Positions 1 to 6,940 are shown, numbered from the stretch's first letter. The stretch: 15,963 nucleotides of DNA from an uncultured Alcaligenaceae bacterium (GCA_937908115.1 CALEQZ010000047.1:1-15963); one strand, 5' to 3'. Made by a program: numbers and translations. The notes: generated from the sequence alone by a model not told the origin.

Positions 1-1
1 C

Positions 2-721
2 CGCGACCGGCTCGCCATCGCGCTGGAGACGGTCGAATTCGCGATCCAGGCCGCCCGGCATCCTGCAGGCGTTCCGGTGCTGCGGGTCGGCTGCGTGCAG
101 CTGGTGGGGTTCGGCGCCATGCCAGGCGCGCTGGCCGCGTTGATGGCCCAGGGCGCATTGCCGGAAATGTCCATCGTGGAGGCCGAAGCGCTGGCCCTGC
201 TTAGCGCGCTGGCCGAAGGCGAGCTCGATTGCGTGATCGGCTGGCTGGATGAGTCCATTGCCTCGCAGCTGGACCTGGACTTGTTCAGCATCGAGCCGCT
301 GTGGTCGGGCCGCATGCAGGTCTTTGCCTCGACGGAGCATCCGTTGGCGCGGCGCAGGCGGGTTGCTGCCGCCGATTTGACCGGTGAGCCTTGGGTCGTG
401 CCGCGCCAAGGTTCGCGTACCTACGCCGCGTTCCAGCGTGTCTTCCTGAACAACGGACTGGCTGCGCCCAGGCCCAGGGTGACGTGCACGTCGGTGCACA
501 CCTGCGTCCATATCGTGGCCGCGGGCGGGTTTGTCAGCATTGGCCCGGAACAGCTCGTGGCCAGCTACCGCAGCCGGCTACCTATCCGGGCGCTGCGCGG
601 CGACGAGTTGGATACCGGGCGCACCCAGCTTTCGTTCTTCACGCCCAAGGCAGGCGCACGCTTTGCGCCGGCAGTGCGGCTGAAAGAAGCGTTGCGCGCG
701 CGCGGCGACGACTGGGCTTAG
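2..721 (+). CDS. LysR-type transcriptional regulator, C-terminal part (5' end outside window)
   Basis: The reading frame is open from the first bases of the window to a TAG at 719-721, giving about 239 visible residues. LysR regulators are usually near 300 aa, so the N-terminal winged helix-turn-helix is mostly missing. What is visible is the end of the linker helix (ETVEFAIQAAR), then the effector-binding domain: a first beta strand (VLRVGCVQLVGFGAMPG), a hinge strand (GELDCVIGWLD) and a late segment (HIVAAGGFVSIGPEQLV) matching the periplasmic-binding-protein fold of the family. A GTG at 77 lies inside the domain and is not a real start. It converges on a minus-strand gene whose stop overlaps its own by 2 bp. 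The target genes probably lie upstream, outside the window; the effector cannot be told. The family call is firm, the subfamily unknown. Confidence 0.88.
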   Translation, partial: RDRLAIALETVEFAIQAARHPAGVPVLRVGCVQLVGFGAMPGALAALMAQGALPEMSIVEAEALALLSALAEGELDCVIGWLDESIASQLDLDLFSIEPLWSGRMQVFASTEHPLARRRRVAAADLTGEPWVVPRQGSRTYAAFQRVFLNNGLAAPRPRVTCTSVHTCVHIVAAGGFVSIGPEQLVASYRSRLPIRALRGDELDTGRTQLSFFTPKAGARFAPAVRLKEALRARGDDWA

Positions 722-1182
722 CGCCGGCGGTAGGCCAGCGCGATCCGGGCAAAGGCCGCCTGCAGTTCGGGCGTGCCCGCCTGCAGGACCAGCGGCCGGC
801 CGCGTCGCCGGAACACGATGAGCCGCTTGGAAAACAGCATGGGCACGAATTTGGCGTAGTGGATCTCGTCCCACGCGACCTGGCGCCGCGTCAGCCAAGT
901 CTGGCTCAACCCGTCGGCGCTGATGGTGGTCACCGACTTTTGCATGGCGCGCGCCACCACGGCCAGCCCGACGAAGCCGAACACGACGACACCGGCCGAG
1001 ACCGCGTCCAGGCTCTGCGGGGGCACGCGCGCGGCGGTCACGATGATTTGCAGGCCAAGCAGGGCCACGATCGCCCAGCCGGCGCCCTTGACCCAGCCGG
1101 GCCAGGCCGGCCCAGAAAGCGGCAGTGGGCCGAGCGAGGCAAGCAGCGCTTCGCGCTCCTGGGCCGGAATCGGCGTGAACAC
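718..1182 (-). CDS. Small two-helix membrane protein with PH-like C-terminal domain, unknown function
   Basis: This 154-aa protein has a GTG start only 3 bp after the mvaB stop, so it is almost certainly co-transcribed and translationally coupled with mvaB. Residues about 33-51 and 61-78 are hydrophobic and look like two closely spaced transmembrane helices. The remainder (about 84-150; TISADGLSQTW, VAWDEIHYAKF, LIVFRRRGRPLVL) alternates strands and ends in a helix, resembling small bacterial PH-like domains found on membrane proteins. That resemblance is from pattern only. The Arg/Lys-rich segments suggest the C-terminal domain faces the cytoplasm. The stop overlaps that of the converging LysR gene. 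I do not recognise a named family, and a link to HMG-CoA metabolism is suggested only by position. Confidence 0.75.
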   Translation of the reverse strand: MFTPIPAQEREALLASLGPLPLSGPAWPGWVKGAGWAIVALLGLQIIVTAARVPPQSLDAVSAGVVVFGFVGLAVVARAMQKSVTTISADGLSQTWLTRRQVAWDEIHYAKFVPMLFSKRLIVFRRRGRPLVLQAGTPELQAAFARIALAYRRR

Positions 1183-1185
1183 GCC

Positions 1186-2094
1186 CTAAGCCGCCCGCTT
1201 GGCCGCCACGGCGTTGCCGGCGCGGCTGGCTGAGCGCCGGCCGAGGTGGCCGGAGATCCACTGCCCGATATCGACCACGGCGTCGAAGTCCACGCCGGTT
1301 TCGACATCCAGGCCGCGCAGCATGTAGAGCACGTCTTCGGTCGCGACGTTGCCCGTGGCGCCACGCGCGTAAGGGCAGCCGCCCAGCCCTGCCACGGAGG
1401 CGTGGAAGATGGAGATGCCCGTTTCCATCGCGGCCAGGATGTTGGCCAGCGCCTGTCCGTAGGTGTCGTGGAAGTGCCCCGAGATACGCGCCGGGTCGAT
1501 GACACGCGAGACGGCATCCATGACTTCGCGCACCCGGCGCGGTGTGCCCACCCCTATGGTGTCGGCCACGTCGATTTCGTCGCAGCCCAGCGCCACGTAC
1601 CGCTTGGCGACGTCGACCACGGCCGAGACCGGCACTTCGCCCTGGTAGGGGCAGCCCAGGCTGCAGCTGATGCTGCCGCGCAGGCGTATGCCTGCGGCGC
1701 GCGCGGCTTCGGCCACGGGCTCGAACCGGGCGATGGATTCGGCGATGCTGCAGTTCAGGTTCTTCTGCGAAAACGCCTCGCTGGCCGCGCCGAAAATCAC
1801 CACCTCGTCGGCGCCGGCAGCCAGTGCCGCGTCGAAGCCCTTCATGTTGGGGGTCAGCACCGAATAGATGGTGCCCGGCCGGCGACGGATGCGCGCCATG
1901 ACATCGGCGCCGTCGGCCATTTGCGGCACCCACTTCGGCGAGACGAAAGACGCCGCTTCGACGTTGGGAAAACCGGCGTCGCTGAGCCGGTCGACCAGTT
2001 CGACCTTGATGTCGGTGGGGATGGGGTCTTTTTCGTTTTGCAGGCCGTCGCGCGGCGAAACCTCGACGATCTTGACGCGTTGGGGAAGCGGCAT
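1186..2094 (-). CDS. mvaB: Hydroxymethylglutaryl-CoA lyase
   Basis: The enzyme cleaves (S)-HMG-CoA to acetoacetate and acetyl-CoA, the last step of leucine degradation, in the cytoplasm. The protein is 302 aa, normal for the bacterial family, and is a single TIM barrel. Residues matching the catalytic set of the human enzyme are all present with a constant offset of 26: R15/D16 in SPRDGLQNE, E46, the metal ligands H207 and H209 in GHFHDTYG, the active-site loop C240 in GLGGCPYARGATGN, and N249. The ATG at 2094 has an AGGA Shine-Dalgarno sequence 7 nt upstream (complement of 2102-2105). It lies 58 bp downstream of dprA on the same strand and 3 bp before the small membrane-protein gene. The other leucine-catabolic genes are not in this window. 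Confidence 0.95.
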   Translation of the reverse strand: MPLPQRVKIVEVSPRDGLQNEKDPIPTDIKVELVDRLSDAGFPNVEAASFVSPKWVPQMADGADVMARIRRRPGTIYSVLTPNMKGFDAALAAGADEVVIFGAASEAFSQKNLNCSIAESIARFEPVAEAARAAGIRLRGSISCSLGCPYQGEVPVSAVVDVAKRYVALGCDEIDVADTIGVGTPRRVREVMDAVSRVIDPARISGHFHDTYGQALANILAAMETGISIFHASVAGLGGCPYARGATGNVATEDVLYMLRGLDVETGVDFDAVVDIGQWISGHLGRRSASRAGNAVAAKRAA

Positions 2095-2112
2095 GGGCGT
2101 GTCCTGTATGGG

Positions 2113-2132
2113 CGCGCCGCAACGGCGGCGCG
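2113..2132 (-). other. Perfect 8-bp stem hairpin between dprA and mvaB
   Basis: Bases 2113-2120 (CGCGCCGC) and 2125-2132 (GCGGCGCG) are exact inverted repeats around a 4-nt loop. The hairpin sits between the dprA stop and the mvaB Shine-Dalgarno sequence. No T-run follows it on the minus strand, so it is not a standard intrinsic terminator. It could stabilise or separate the two transcripts; the function is inferred. Confidence 0.45.
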
Positions 2133-2152
2133 ATGTGCATATCGAACGAATA

Positions 2153-3316
2153 TTAGCGCTTCAATCGCTGGTAGCGGCTGCCATCGAGGCGTTCGGCCCA
2201 GCCGGAGAGTTCCAGCTCGAGCAGGCCGGCCTGCACGGCTGCGCCGTCGAGCTGCGTGCGGCGTTGCAACTCATCCAGGTGCACGGGGTCGTAGCCCAGC
2301 GCCAGCCATAGCGTGCGCGCAGGACCGTCGGGCGGCAGGGGCGCGTCGCTGGCGTCGTCGGACCGGGCTACGCTGCCGGCGGCCTGGCGGGCGCAACCCG
2401 ATGGGCCGATGTGCGGTGGCCGCAGCTCGTCGTCGATGTCGCGGGCGGTTTCGACCAGACGCGCGCCCTGCCGGATGAGCGCATGGCAGCCACGCGACAG
2501 CGGCGAGTGGATGGAGCCGGGAATGGCGAAGACTTCGCGGCCGGTGTCGGCGGCCATGCGCGCGGTCGACAGCGACCCGCTGCGGTCCGCGGCCTCCACC
2601 ACCAGCACGCCAAGGGCTAGCCCCGCCACCAGGCGGTTGCGCTGGGGGAAGTGATGCGGCAGCGGCAGCGCGCCCGGCGGCAGCTCGCTGACCAGCGCGC
2701 CGTGCGCCGCCACGCGCCGGGCGAGGTCCTCGTGGCCGCGCGGGTAGACGCGGTCTATGCCCGTACCCAGCACCGCCACGGTGCCCGCGCCAGCCGTGCC
2801 CGCCGACAATGCCCCGTCGTGGGCGGCTGCATCGATGCCGCGTGCCAGGCCGCTGGCGATGCACCAGCCGGCTTCGGCCAGGTGCCGGGCGAAGGCGCGC
2901 GCGTTGGCCAGGCCGCCCGCCGTGGCATTGCGCGCGCCCACGATGGCCAGCATGGGGCGCGACAAGGCCGATGGATCGCCGCATACGTACAGCAGCAGGG
3001 GCGGGTCGGGGATGTCCAGCAGGCGCCGGGGATAGTCGGCATCGGCCAGGGTCAGGATGTGGTGGGGCCCGGGCGACGCGGCCCAGGCCAGCGCGGCGTC
3101 GACCGCCGCCTGCAGCGGCGGCGCCGGCGGCGCAGCCAGTTGCGCGGCCAGTCGCGCGGGCGCCAGCCGGGCAAGGTCGGCGGCGTTGCGGCCGTAAATC
3201 TGGGTTGGCAGGCCGCCTGCGGCCAGTAGCGCGCGCAGCACGGCGGGCTTTGCGCCGGGCTCCATCGACAGGCGCAGCCACGCGGCAAGGTCTTCGATGT
3301 CATTAGGCAGTGGCAT
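2153..3316 (-). CDS. dprA: DNA processing protein DprA (Smf)
   Basis: DprA binds incoming single-stranded DNA in the cytoplasm and loads RecA onto it during natural transformation; it is also widespread in species not known to be competent. The 387-aa protein shows the expected order: an N-terminal helical region (1-80), the Rossmann-like DNA-binding core with IVGARNATAGG (125-135), SGLARGIDAAAHDGAL (155-170), VLGTGIDRVYP (182-192), FPQRNRLVAGL (223-233) and a DRSGSLSTA segment (244-252), then a linker rich in Ala, Ser and Asp (310-330), and a C-terminal winged-helix-like segment (about 333-385; LDELQRRTQLDGAAVQAGLLELELSG in pieces). The ATG at 3316 is divergent from chrA, with 53 bp between starts. 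Association with def, fmt and rsmB is common in proteobacteria. Confidence 0.95.
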   Translation of the reverse strand: MPLPNDIEDLAAWLRLSMEPGAKPAVLRALLAAGGLPTQIYGRNAADLARLAPARLAAQLAAPPAPPLQAAVDAALAWAASPGPHHILTLADADYPRRLLDIPDPPLLLYVCGDPSALSRPMLAIVGARNATAGGLANARAFARHLAEAGWCIASGLARGIDAAAHDGALSAGTAGAGTVAVLGTGIDRVYPRGHEDLARRVAAHGALVSELPPGALPLPHHFPQRNRLVAGLALGVLVVEAADRSGSLSTARMAADTGREVFAIPGSIHSPLSRGCHALIRQGARLVETARDIDDELRPPHIGPSGCARQAAGSVARSDDASDAPLPPDGPARTLWLALGYDPVHLDELQRRTQLDGAAVQAGLLELELSGWAERLDGSRYQRLKR

Positions 3317-3369
3317 GATCGGACAGTGTGCCTGGGATAATCCGGGATCGGCCGCCGGGTGTGCTGCAA

Positions 3370-4548
3370 ATGTCCTTCCTCCAGATTTTCGGGATCTTCC
3401 TCAAGCTGGGCTTGACCGCCTTCGGCGGGCCGATCGCCCATCTCGGCTATTTCCGCCAGGAGTTCGTCGAACGGCGGCGCTGGCTGGACGACGCGGCCTA
3501 TACCGACTTGGTCGCCTTGTGCCAGTTCCTGCCCGGCCCGGCGTCCAGCCAGGCGGGTTTTGCGATCGGCCTGATGCGCGGCGGCTGGGCCGGCGGGGCG
3601 GCGGCCTGGCTGGGCTTTACCGCGCCCTCGGCCGCAGTGCTGCTCGCAGCGGCCGCGGCCAGCGCCGCCGCGCCCGGCTGGACGCCGGCGCTGGCGCATG
3701 GCTTGAAGCTGGCCGCCGTGGCCGTGGTGGCGCAGGCGGTGTGGGGCATGGCGCGCGCCTTGTGCGTGCGCGCCTGGCAGGCCGGCGTCGCGCTTGCGGC
3801 GCTGGCCTGCACGATGCTTGCGGGTGGCACGGCGGGCCAGATCCTGGCCATCGCGGTCGGTTTGCTGGCGGGGGCGTTGGCGTCCCGGTCGCTGCCGCCC
3901 GCTGCGGCCGGGCCTGTACCACAGCCGCTGCGCCTGCCCTTGGGGCGGCGCGCCGGGGCATTGCTCATCGCCGCCGCGCTGGGCCTGCTGTTGGCGCTGC
4001 CCGCGCTGGCCAGCCTGGGCATGGGCTGGGCCATGGCCGATGCGTACTACCGGGCCGGCGCCTTGGTCTTTGGCGGCGGGCATGTGGTGCTGCCGCTGTT
4101 GCAGCAAGCCGTGGTCGCGCCCGGCTGGGTGTCGCAGGACGCTTTCCTGGCCGGCTACGGCCTGGCCCAGGCCGTGCCCGGCCCGCTCTTTACCGTGGCG
4201 GCCTGGATGGGCGCGGTGCAGGGCCCGACGCCGCACGGCCTGGCCGGCGGGCTGCTGGCGCTGGCGGCGATCTTTTTGCCCGGCCTGCTGCTGGCGGCGG
4301 GGGCGCTGCCCTGGTGGGACGCCTTGCGTGTCCAGCCCCGGGCGGGCGCGGCACTTGCCGGCGCGGGCGCAGCGGTGGTCGGCCTATTGGCCGGCGCGCT
4401 CTACGACCCGGTCTGGCGCAGCGCCGTGGCCGACGGGCGCGATTTCGTCGTCGCGGCAACGGCCTTCGTCCTGCTCGTGCGATGGCGCGTCGCGCCTTGG
4501 ATCGTCGTGCTCGGGGCGGGGCTGGCCGGCCTGGCGCTGCACGCGTAA
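3370..4548 (+). CDS. chrA: Chromate transporter, ChrA (CHR) family, long two-domain form
   Basis: This is an inner-membrane protein of the CHR superfamily, whose studied members export chromate. Counting from the ATG at 3370 it has 392 aa and shows both halves of the duplicated CHR domain: FGGPIAHLGYF (18-28) with QFLPGPASSQ (52-61) in the first, and FGGGHVVLPLL (234-244) with GYGLAQAVPGPLF (262-274) in the second. The rest is dominated by Ala/Leu/Gly hydrophobic segments, consistent with about 10 membrane passes. GTG codons at 3328 and 3361 are in frame, but known relatives begin a few residues before the FLKLGLTAFGG segment, which favours the ATG; no strong Shine-Dalgarno sequence decides it. 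It interrupts the common dprA-def neighbourhood. Whether the physiological substrate is chromate or another oxyanion such as sulfate cannot be read here. Confidence 0.92.
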   Translation: MSFLQIFGIFLKLGLTAFGGPIAHLGYFRQEFVERRRWLDDAAYTDLVALCQFLPGPASSQAGFAIGLMRGGWAGGAAAWLGFTAPSAAVLLAAAAASAAAPGWTPALAHGLKLAAVAVVAQAVWGMARALCVRAWQAGVALAALACTMLAGGTAGQILAIAVGLLAGALASRSLPPAAAGPVPQPLRLPLGRRAGALLIAAALGLLLALPALASLGMGWAMADAYYRAGALVFGGGHVVLPLLQQAVVAPGWVSQDAFLAGYGLAQAVPGPLFTVAAWMGAVQGPTPHGLAGGLLALAAIFLPGLLLAAGALPWWDALRVQPRAGAALAGAGAAVVGLLAGALYDPVWRSAVADGRDFVVAATAFVLLVRWRVAPWIVVLGAGLAGLALHA

Positions 4549-4588
4549 GTGCCGCCCACATATCGTCCGAGTAGGGAAAATCTATTAG

Positions 4589-4609
4589 AAATCAAGTCAT
4601 TATTGATTT
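4589..4609. repeat. AT-rich inverted repeat upstream of def
   Basis: AAATCAA (4589-4595) and TTGATTT (4603-4609) are exact inverted repeats with a 7-bp spacer. They overlap the proposed -10 element of the def promoter, which would suit an operator. No T-run follows, so a chrA terminator is unlikely. Confidence 0.4.
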
Positions 4610-4612
4610 AAT
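4604..4612 (+). promoter_or_regulatory. Putative extended -10 promoter for def-fmt
   Basis: In the only clearly AT-rich island of the window, TG at 4604-4605 followed by one base and TTTAAT (4607-4612) fits an extended -10 element, five of six matching TATAAT. A weak -35 candidate (TTAGAA, 4585-4590) lies 16 bp upstream. Transcription would start near 4619, leaving a leader of about 30 nt before the def ATG. This is a pattern call only. Confidence 0.45.
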
Positions 4613-4616
4613 ATTG

Positions 4617-4633
4617 ACGATTCCCGGAATCGT
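4617..4633. repeat. 17-bp perfect palindrome in the def leader
   Basis: ACGATTCCCGGAATCGT is a perfect inverted repeat with 8-bp arms around a single central C. It ends 15 bp before the def ATG and just before the weak Shine-Dalgarno candidate ATAGG (4637-4641). It could be an operator next to the proposed transcription start. It would make a poor RNA hairpin, because the 1-nt centre forces inner pairs to open. Confidence 0.55.
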
Positions 4634-4648
4634 TCGATAGGCCCAGTC

Positions 4649-5161
4649 ATGGCATTGCTTCCCATCCTCCGTTACCCCGACGCGCGCCTGCACAAAAAGG
4701 CCAAGCCCGTCGAGGTGGTGGACGACCGCATCCGGCAGCTGGTCCGCGACATGGCCGAAACCATGTACGACGCGCCGGGCGTCGGGCTTGCCGCCACGCA
4801 GGTCGACGTGCACGAGCGCGTGGTCGTGATCGACGTGTCCGAGGACCGCAGCGACCTGCGCGTGCTGATCAACCCCGAGATCACCTGGAAAAGCGAAGAA
4901 CTGCAAACTTACGAGGAAGGCTGCCTGTCGGTGCCCGGCATCTACGACGAGGTCAAGCGGGCGGCGCGTATCCACGTGCGCGCGCTTGACCAGGACGGCA
5001 AGCCCTACGAGTTCGACGCCGATGGGTTGCTTGCGGTGTGCGTGCAGCACGAGCTCGACCATCTCGACGGCAAAGTCTTTGTCGAGTACCTGTCGCCGCT
5101 TAAGCAAAGCCGTATCAAGACGCGCCTGCGCAAACAGGAGCGCGAAGCCCTGCGCGCCTGA
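4649..5161 (+). CDS. def: Peptide deformylase
   Basis: This metalloenzyme removes the formyl group from the N-terminal Met of nascent proteins at the ribosome exit. The 170-aa length is normal for a type 1B enzyme. All three signature motifs are intact: GVGLAATQ (44-51), EGCLSVP (90-96) with metal ligand C92, and HELDH (134-138) with metal ligands H134 and H138 and catalytic E135. The C-terminal tail is basic (KQSRIKTRLRKQEREALRA), as in E. coli-like deformylases, where that helix contacts the ribosome. The ATG at 4649 matches the usual start of the family (LLPILRYPD). It is followed by fmt on the same strand after 64 bp, the classical pairing of the enzymes that remove and add the formyl group. 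Confidence 0.97.
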   Translation: MALLPILRYPDARLHKKAKPVEVVDDRIRQLVRDMAETMYDAPGVGLAATQVDVHERVVVIDVSEDRSDLRVLINPEITWKSEELQTYEEGCLSVPGIYDEVKRAARIHVRALDQDGKPYEFDADGLLAVCVQHELDHLDGKVFVEYLSPLKQSRIKTRLRKQEREALRA

Positions 5162-5181
5162 CCGGCGCGGCTCCTGCCGCG

Positions 5182-5206
5182 GATGCTAGCATCGGGCCTT
5201 TGCCCG
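5182..5206. repeat. Adjacent short inverted repeats in the def-fmt spacer
   Basis: GATGCTAGCATC (5182-5193) is a perfect 12-bp palindrome. Directly after it, CGGGC (5193-5197) and GCCCG (5202-5206) can pair around the loop CTTT. Both lie in the 64-bp gap between def and fmt, about 20-45 bp before the fmt ATG. They may affect fmt translation or mRNA processing; no T-run supports termination. Confidence 0.4.
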
Positions 5207-5225
5207 GTACCCGCCAGTTTCCGTC

Positions 5226-6170
5226 ATGCGTATTGTCTTTGCCGGCACGCCGGCATTCGCCCGCGTCGCGCTCGAAGCGCTGATCGCCGCGGGGCACGAC
5301 GTCCCGCTCGTACTGACGCAGCCCGACCGTCCCGCCGGCCGAGGGCTGAAACTTACTCCCAGTCCCGTCAAGGTGGCCGCCCAGGCGGCCGGCATCGCCG
5401 TGGCACAGCCGCGCGGCCTGCGGCTGGACGGTCGCTTCGGCGAGGATGCCGCAAGCGCCCAGGCCGCCTTGCGCGAGGCCGCGCCCGAGGCGATAGTGGT
5501 TGCCGCCTATGGCCTGATCCTGCCCAAGTGGGTGCTGGACCTGCCCCGCCACGGCTGTCTGAATATCCATGCCAGCCTGCTGCCGCGCTGGCGCGGCGCC
5601 GCGCCCATCCAGCGTGCCATCGAGGCGGGCGATGCGCAAACGGGCGTGACCATCATGCAGATGGACGAAGGGCTGGATACCGGCGACATGCTGCTGGCGC
5701 GCGCGGTGCCGATCGGCGAGGACGATACGGCCGCGGACCTGCACGACAAGCTCGCCGCGCTGGGCGGCCAGGCCATCGTCGCAGCACTCGAGGATCTTGC
5801 CGCCGGGCGCCTGCGCGCCCAGCCCCAGCCTGAGGAAGGCGTCACCTACGCCGCCAAGCTGGACAAGGCCGAAGCGCTACTGGACTGTTCGCAGCCGGCG
5901 GACGTCCTGGCCAGGCGCGTGCGCGCCTTCAATCCCGTGCCAGGCGCAAGCGTGCGCCTGCCCGGGTTGGCCGAGCCGGTCAAGGTTTGGCGCGCGCGGG
6001 CCCTTGACGGCGCTGCCGGCGCCGAGCCGGGCAGCGTGGTCGGTGCATCGTCCGACGGCGTGGACTTGGCCACCGGCCAGGGCGTGCTGCGGCTGCTGGA
6101 GCTGCAAAAGGCCGGCGGCAAGCGCCAGGGCGCCGACGCATTCGTGCGCGGCTGGCACCGCCCGGGCTGA
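5226..6170 (+). CDS. fmt: Methionyl-tRNA formyltransferase
   Basis: The enzyme transfers a formyl group from 10-formyl-tetrahydrofolate to Met-tRNA(fMet) in the cytoplasm. The 314-aa protein has the two expected domains: an N-terminal formyltransferase Rossmann domain starting MRIVFAGTPAFA, and a C-terminal OB-like tRNA-binding domain from about 210 (YAAKLDKAEALLD, RVRAFNPVPGA). The catalytic triad of the E. coli enzyme (N106, H108, D144) corresponds to N113, H115 and D151, in NIHASLLPRWRGAAPIQ (113-129) and MDEGLDTGDM (146-155). The ATG at 5226 gives the conserved N-terminus but has no obvious Shine-Dalgarno sequence, so initiation may depend on read-through from def. The stop lies 5 bp from that of the converging LOG-family gene. 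Confidence 0.97.
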   Translation: MRIVFAGTPAFARVALEALIAAGHDVPLVLTQPDRPAGRGLKLTPSPVKVAAQAAGIAVAQPRGLRLDGRFGEDAASAQAALREAAPEAIVVAAYGLILPKWVLDLPRHGCLNIHASLLPRWRGAAPIQRAIEAGDAQTGVTIMQMDEGLDTGDMLLARAVPIGEDDTAADLHDKLAALGGQAIVAALEDLAAGRLRAQPQPEEGVTYAAKLDKAEALLDCSQPADVLARRVRAFNPVPGASVRLPGLAEPVKVWRARALDGAAGAEPGSVVGASSDGVDLATGQGVLRLLELQKAGGKRQGADAFVRGWHRPG

Positions 6171-6175
6171 CGGCT

Positions 6176-6763
6176 TCAGGTCTGCCCGCGCGCGATCCAC
6201 TTGGTCACCTGGGGCGCGCGGTAGTTGGCCAGCCGTTCGAGCAGCCGCTGCGGGTCATTTTCGACGATGAGCATTTCGCGGTGTTCGGCGCGCACGAACT
6301 GCTCGGCGACCATGTGGTCCAGGAAGCGCGCCAGCCCGTCGTAGTAGCCGCCGACGTTAAATAGCGCGCAGGGCTTGGCATGGTGGCCCAGCTGCGCCCA
6401 GGTCCAGACTTCGAAGATTTCCTCCAGCGTGCCCGCCCCGCCAGGCAGCGCCACGAAGGCGTCGGCGCGGTCGGCCATCATGCGCTTGCGCTCGTGCATG
6501 GACTGCGTCACGTGCAGTTCGGTCAGTCCGCGGTGCGCCAGCTCTTTGCGCATCAGCGACTCGGGGATGATGCCGACGGCCTGGCCGCCAGCCTGCATCA
6601 CGGCATCGGCGATCGCGCCCATGATGCCCACGCTGGCGCCGCCGTAGACCAGTCCGATGCCCTGGCGCGCCATCGTGCGCCCGAGTTCGCGCGCGGCTTC
6701 GATGTAAATGTCCTGGCGGCCCGGGTTCGAGCCGCAATAAACGCAGAGGTTTCGCAAATCCAT
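6176..6763 (-). CDS. LOG family protein (nucleoside 5'-monophosphate phosphoribohydrolase-like)
   Basis: Members of this Rossmann-fold family release the base from nucleoside 5'-monophosphates; plant and some bacterial members make active cytokinins this way, while the role in most proteobacteria is unsettled. From the ATG at 6763 the protein has 195 aa. It begins LCVYCGSNPG and carries SMHERK (88-93) and PGGAGTLEE (107-115), the phosphate-binding and catalytic signature of the family, plus LVYGGASVGIMG (38-49). A TTG at 6799 would add 12 residues, but these lie before the conserved start and show no Shine-Dalgarno sequence, so the ATG is preferred. It converges on fmt with a 5-bp gap and is divergent from the ferritin-like gene. 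Older annotations often call such proteins lysine decarboxylases, which is not supported by chemistry. Confidence 0.92.
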   Translation of the reverse strand: MDLRNLCVYCGSNPGRQDIYIEAARELGRTMARQGIGLVYGGASVGIMGAIADAVMQAGGQAVGIIPESLMRKELAHRGLTELHVTQSMHERKRMMADRADAFVALPGGAGTLEEIFEVWTWAQLGHHAKPCALFNVGGYYDGLARFLDHMVAEQFVRAEHREMLIVENDPQRLLERLANYRAPQVTKWIARGQT

Positions 6764-6823
6764 GGTTATGCAATGGGAAGTTTCGCCCGGCGCGTCCAAA
6801 GCGCGGTCGCGGGCAGACCGTCA

Positions 6824-6829
6824 ACTATA
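6824..6829 (-). promoter_or_regulatory. Putative -10 element for the LOG-family gene
   Basis: The minus strand reads TATAGT here, five of six matching TATAAT, about 60 nt upstream of the LOG ATG. I see no good -35 element at 16-18 bp, so this is tentative. The 6764-7000 region otherwise contains no open frame that resembles a gene. Confidence 0.3.
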
Positions 6830-6888
6830 AGCAATCGCGCTGGCCGCCGCGCCAGTGGCCCTGGCGCAGCGGCGCAATCCTGTCCCTA

Positions 6889-6926
6889 CGTTTGGACACA
6901 GGCTGCGCGTTTGGTCACAGGCCGCG
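6889..6926. repeat. Tandem 19-bp direct repeat upstream of the ferritin-like gene
   Basis: CGTTTGGACACAGGCTGCG (6889-6907) is followed without a gap by CGTTTGGTCACAGGCCGCG (6908-6926), with two mismatches. The first copy also has a short inverted match with TGTCC at 6881-6885. The pair ends 74 bp before the ferritin-like ATG, where regulator sites are often found. Two copies spaced about two helical turns suggest cooperative protein binding, but the binder is unknown. Confidence 0.55.
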
Positions 6927-6940
6927 CCACCGGCCCTCGC

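Noticed and set aside
578..2140. Long minus-strand frame across the LysR 3' end, the membrane protein and mvaB
   Set aside because: It spans three real genes in another frame, is Arg/Ala/Gly-rich and has no recognisable domain.
1246..2478. Long plus-strand frame opposite mvaB and the 3' end of dprA
   Set aside because: It covers two well-supported minus-strand genes and its His/Arg/Gly-rich translation lacks any domain.
4614..4641. TTGACG (4614-4619) with GATAGG (4636-4641) as the def promoter
   Set aside because: The start of transcription would fall at the ATG itself, and the -10 match is poor. The extended -10 at 4604-4612 fits better.
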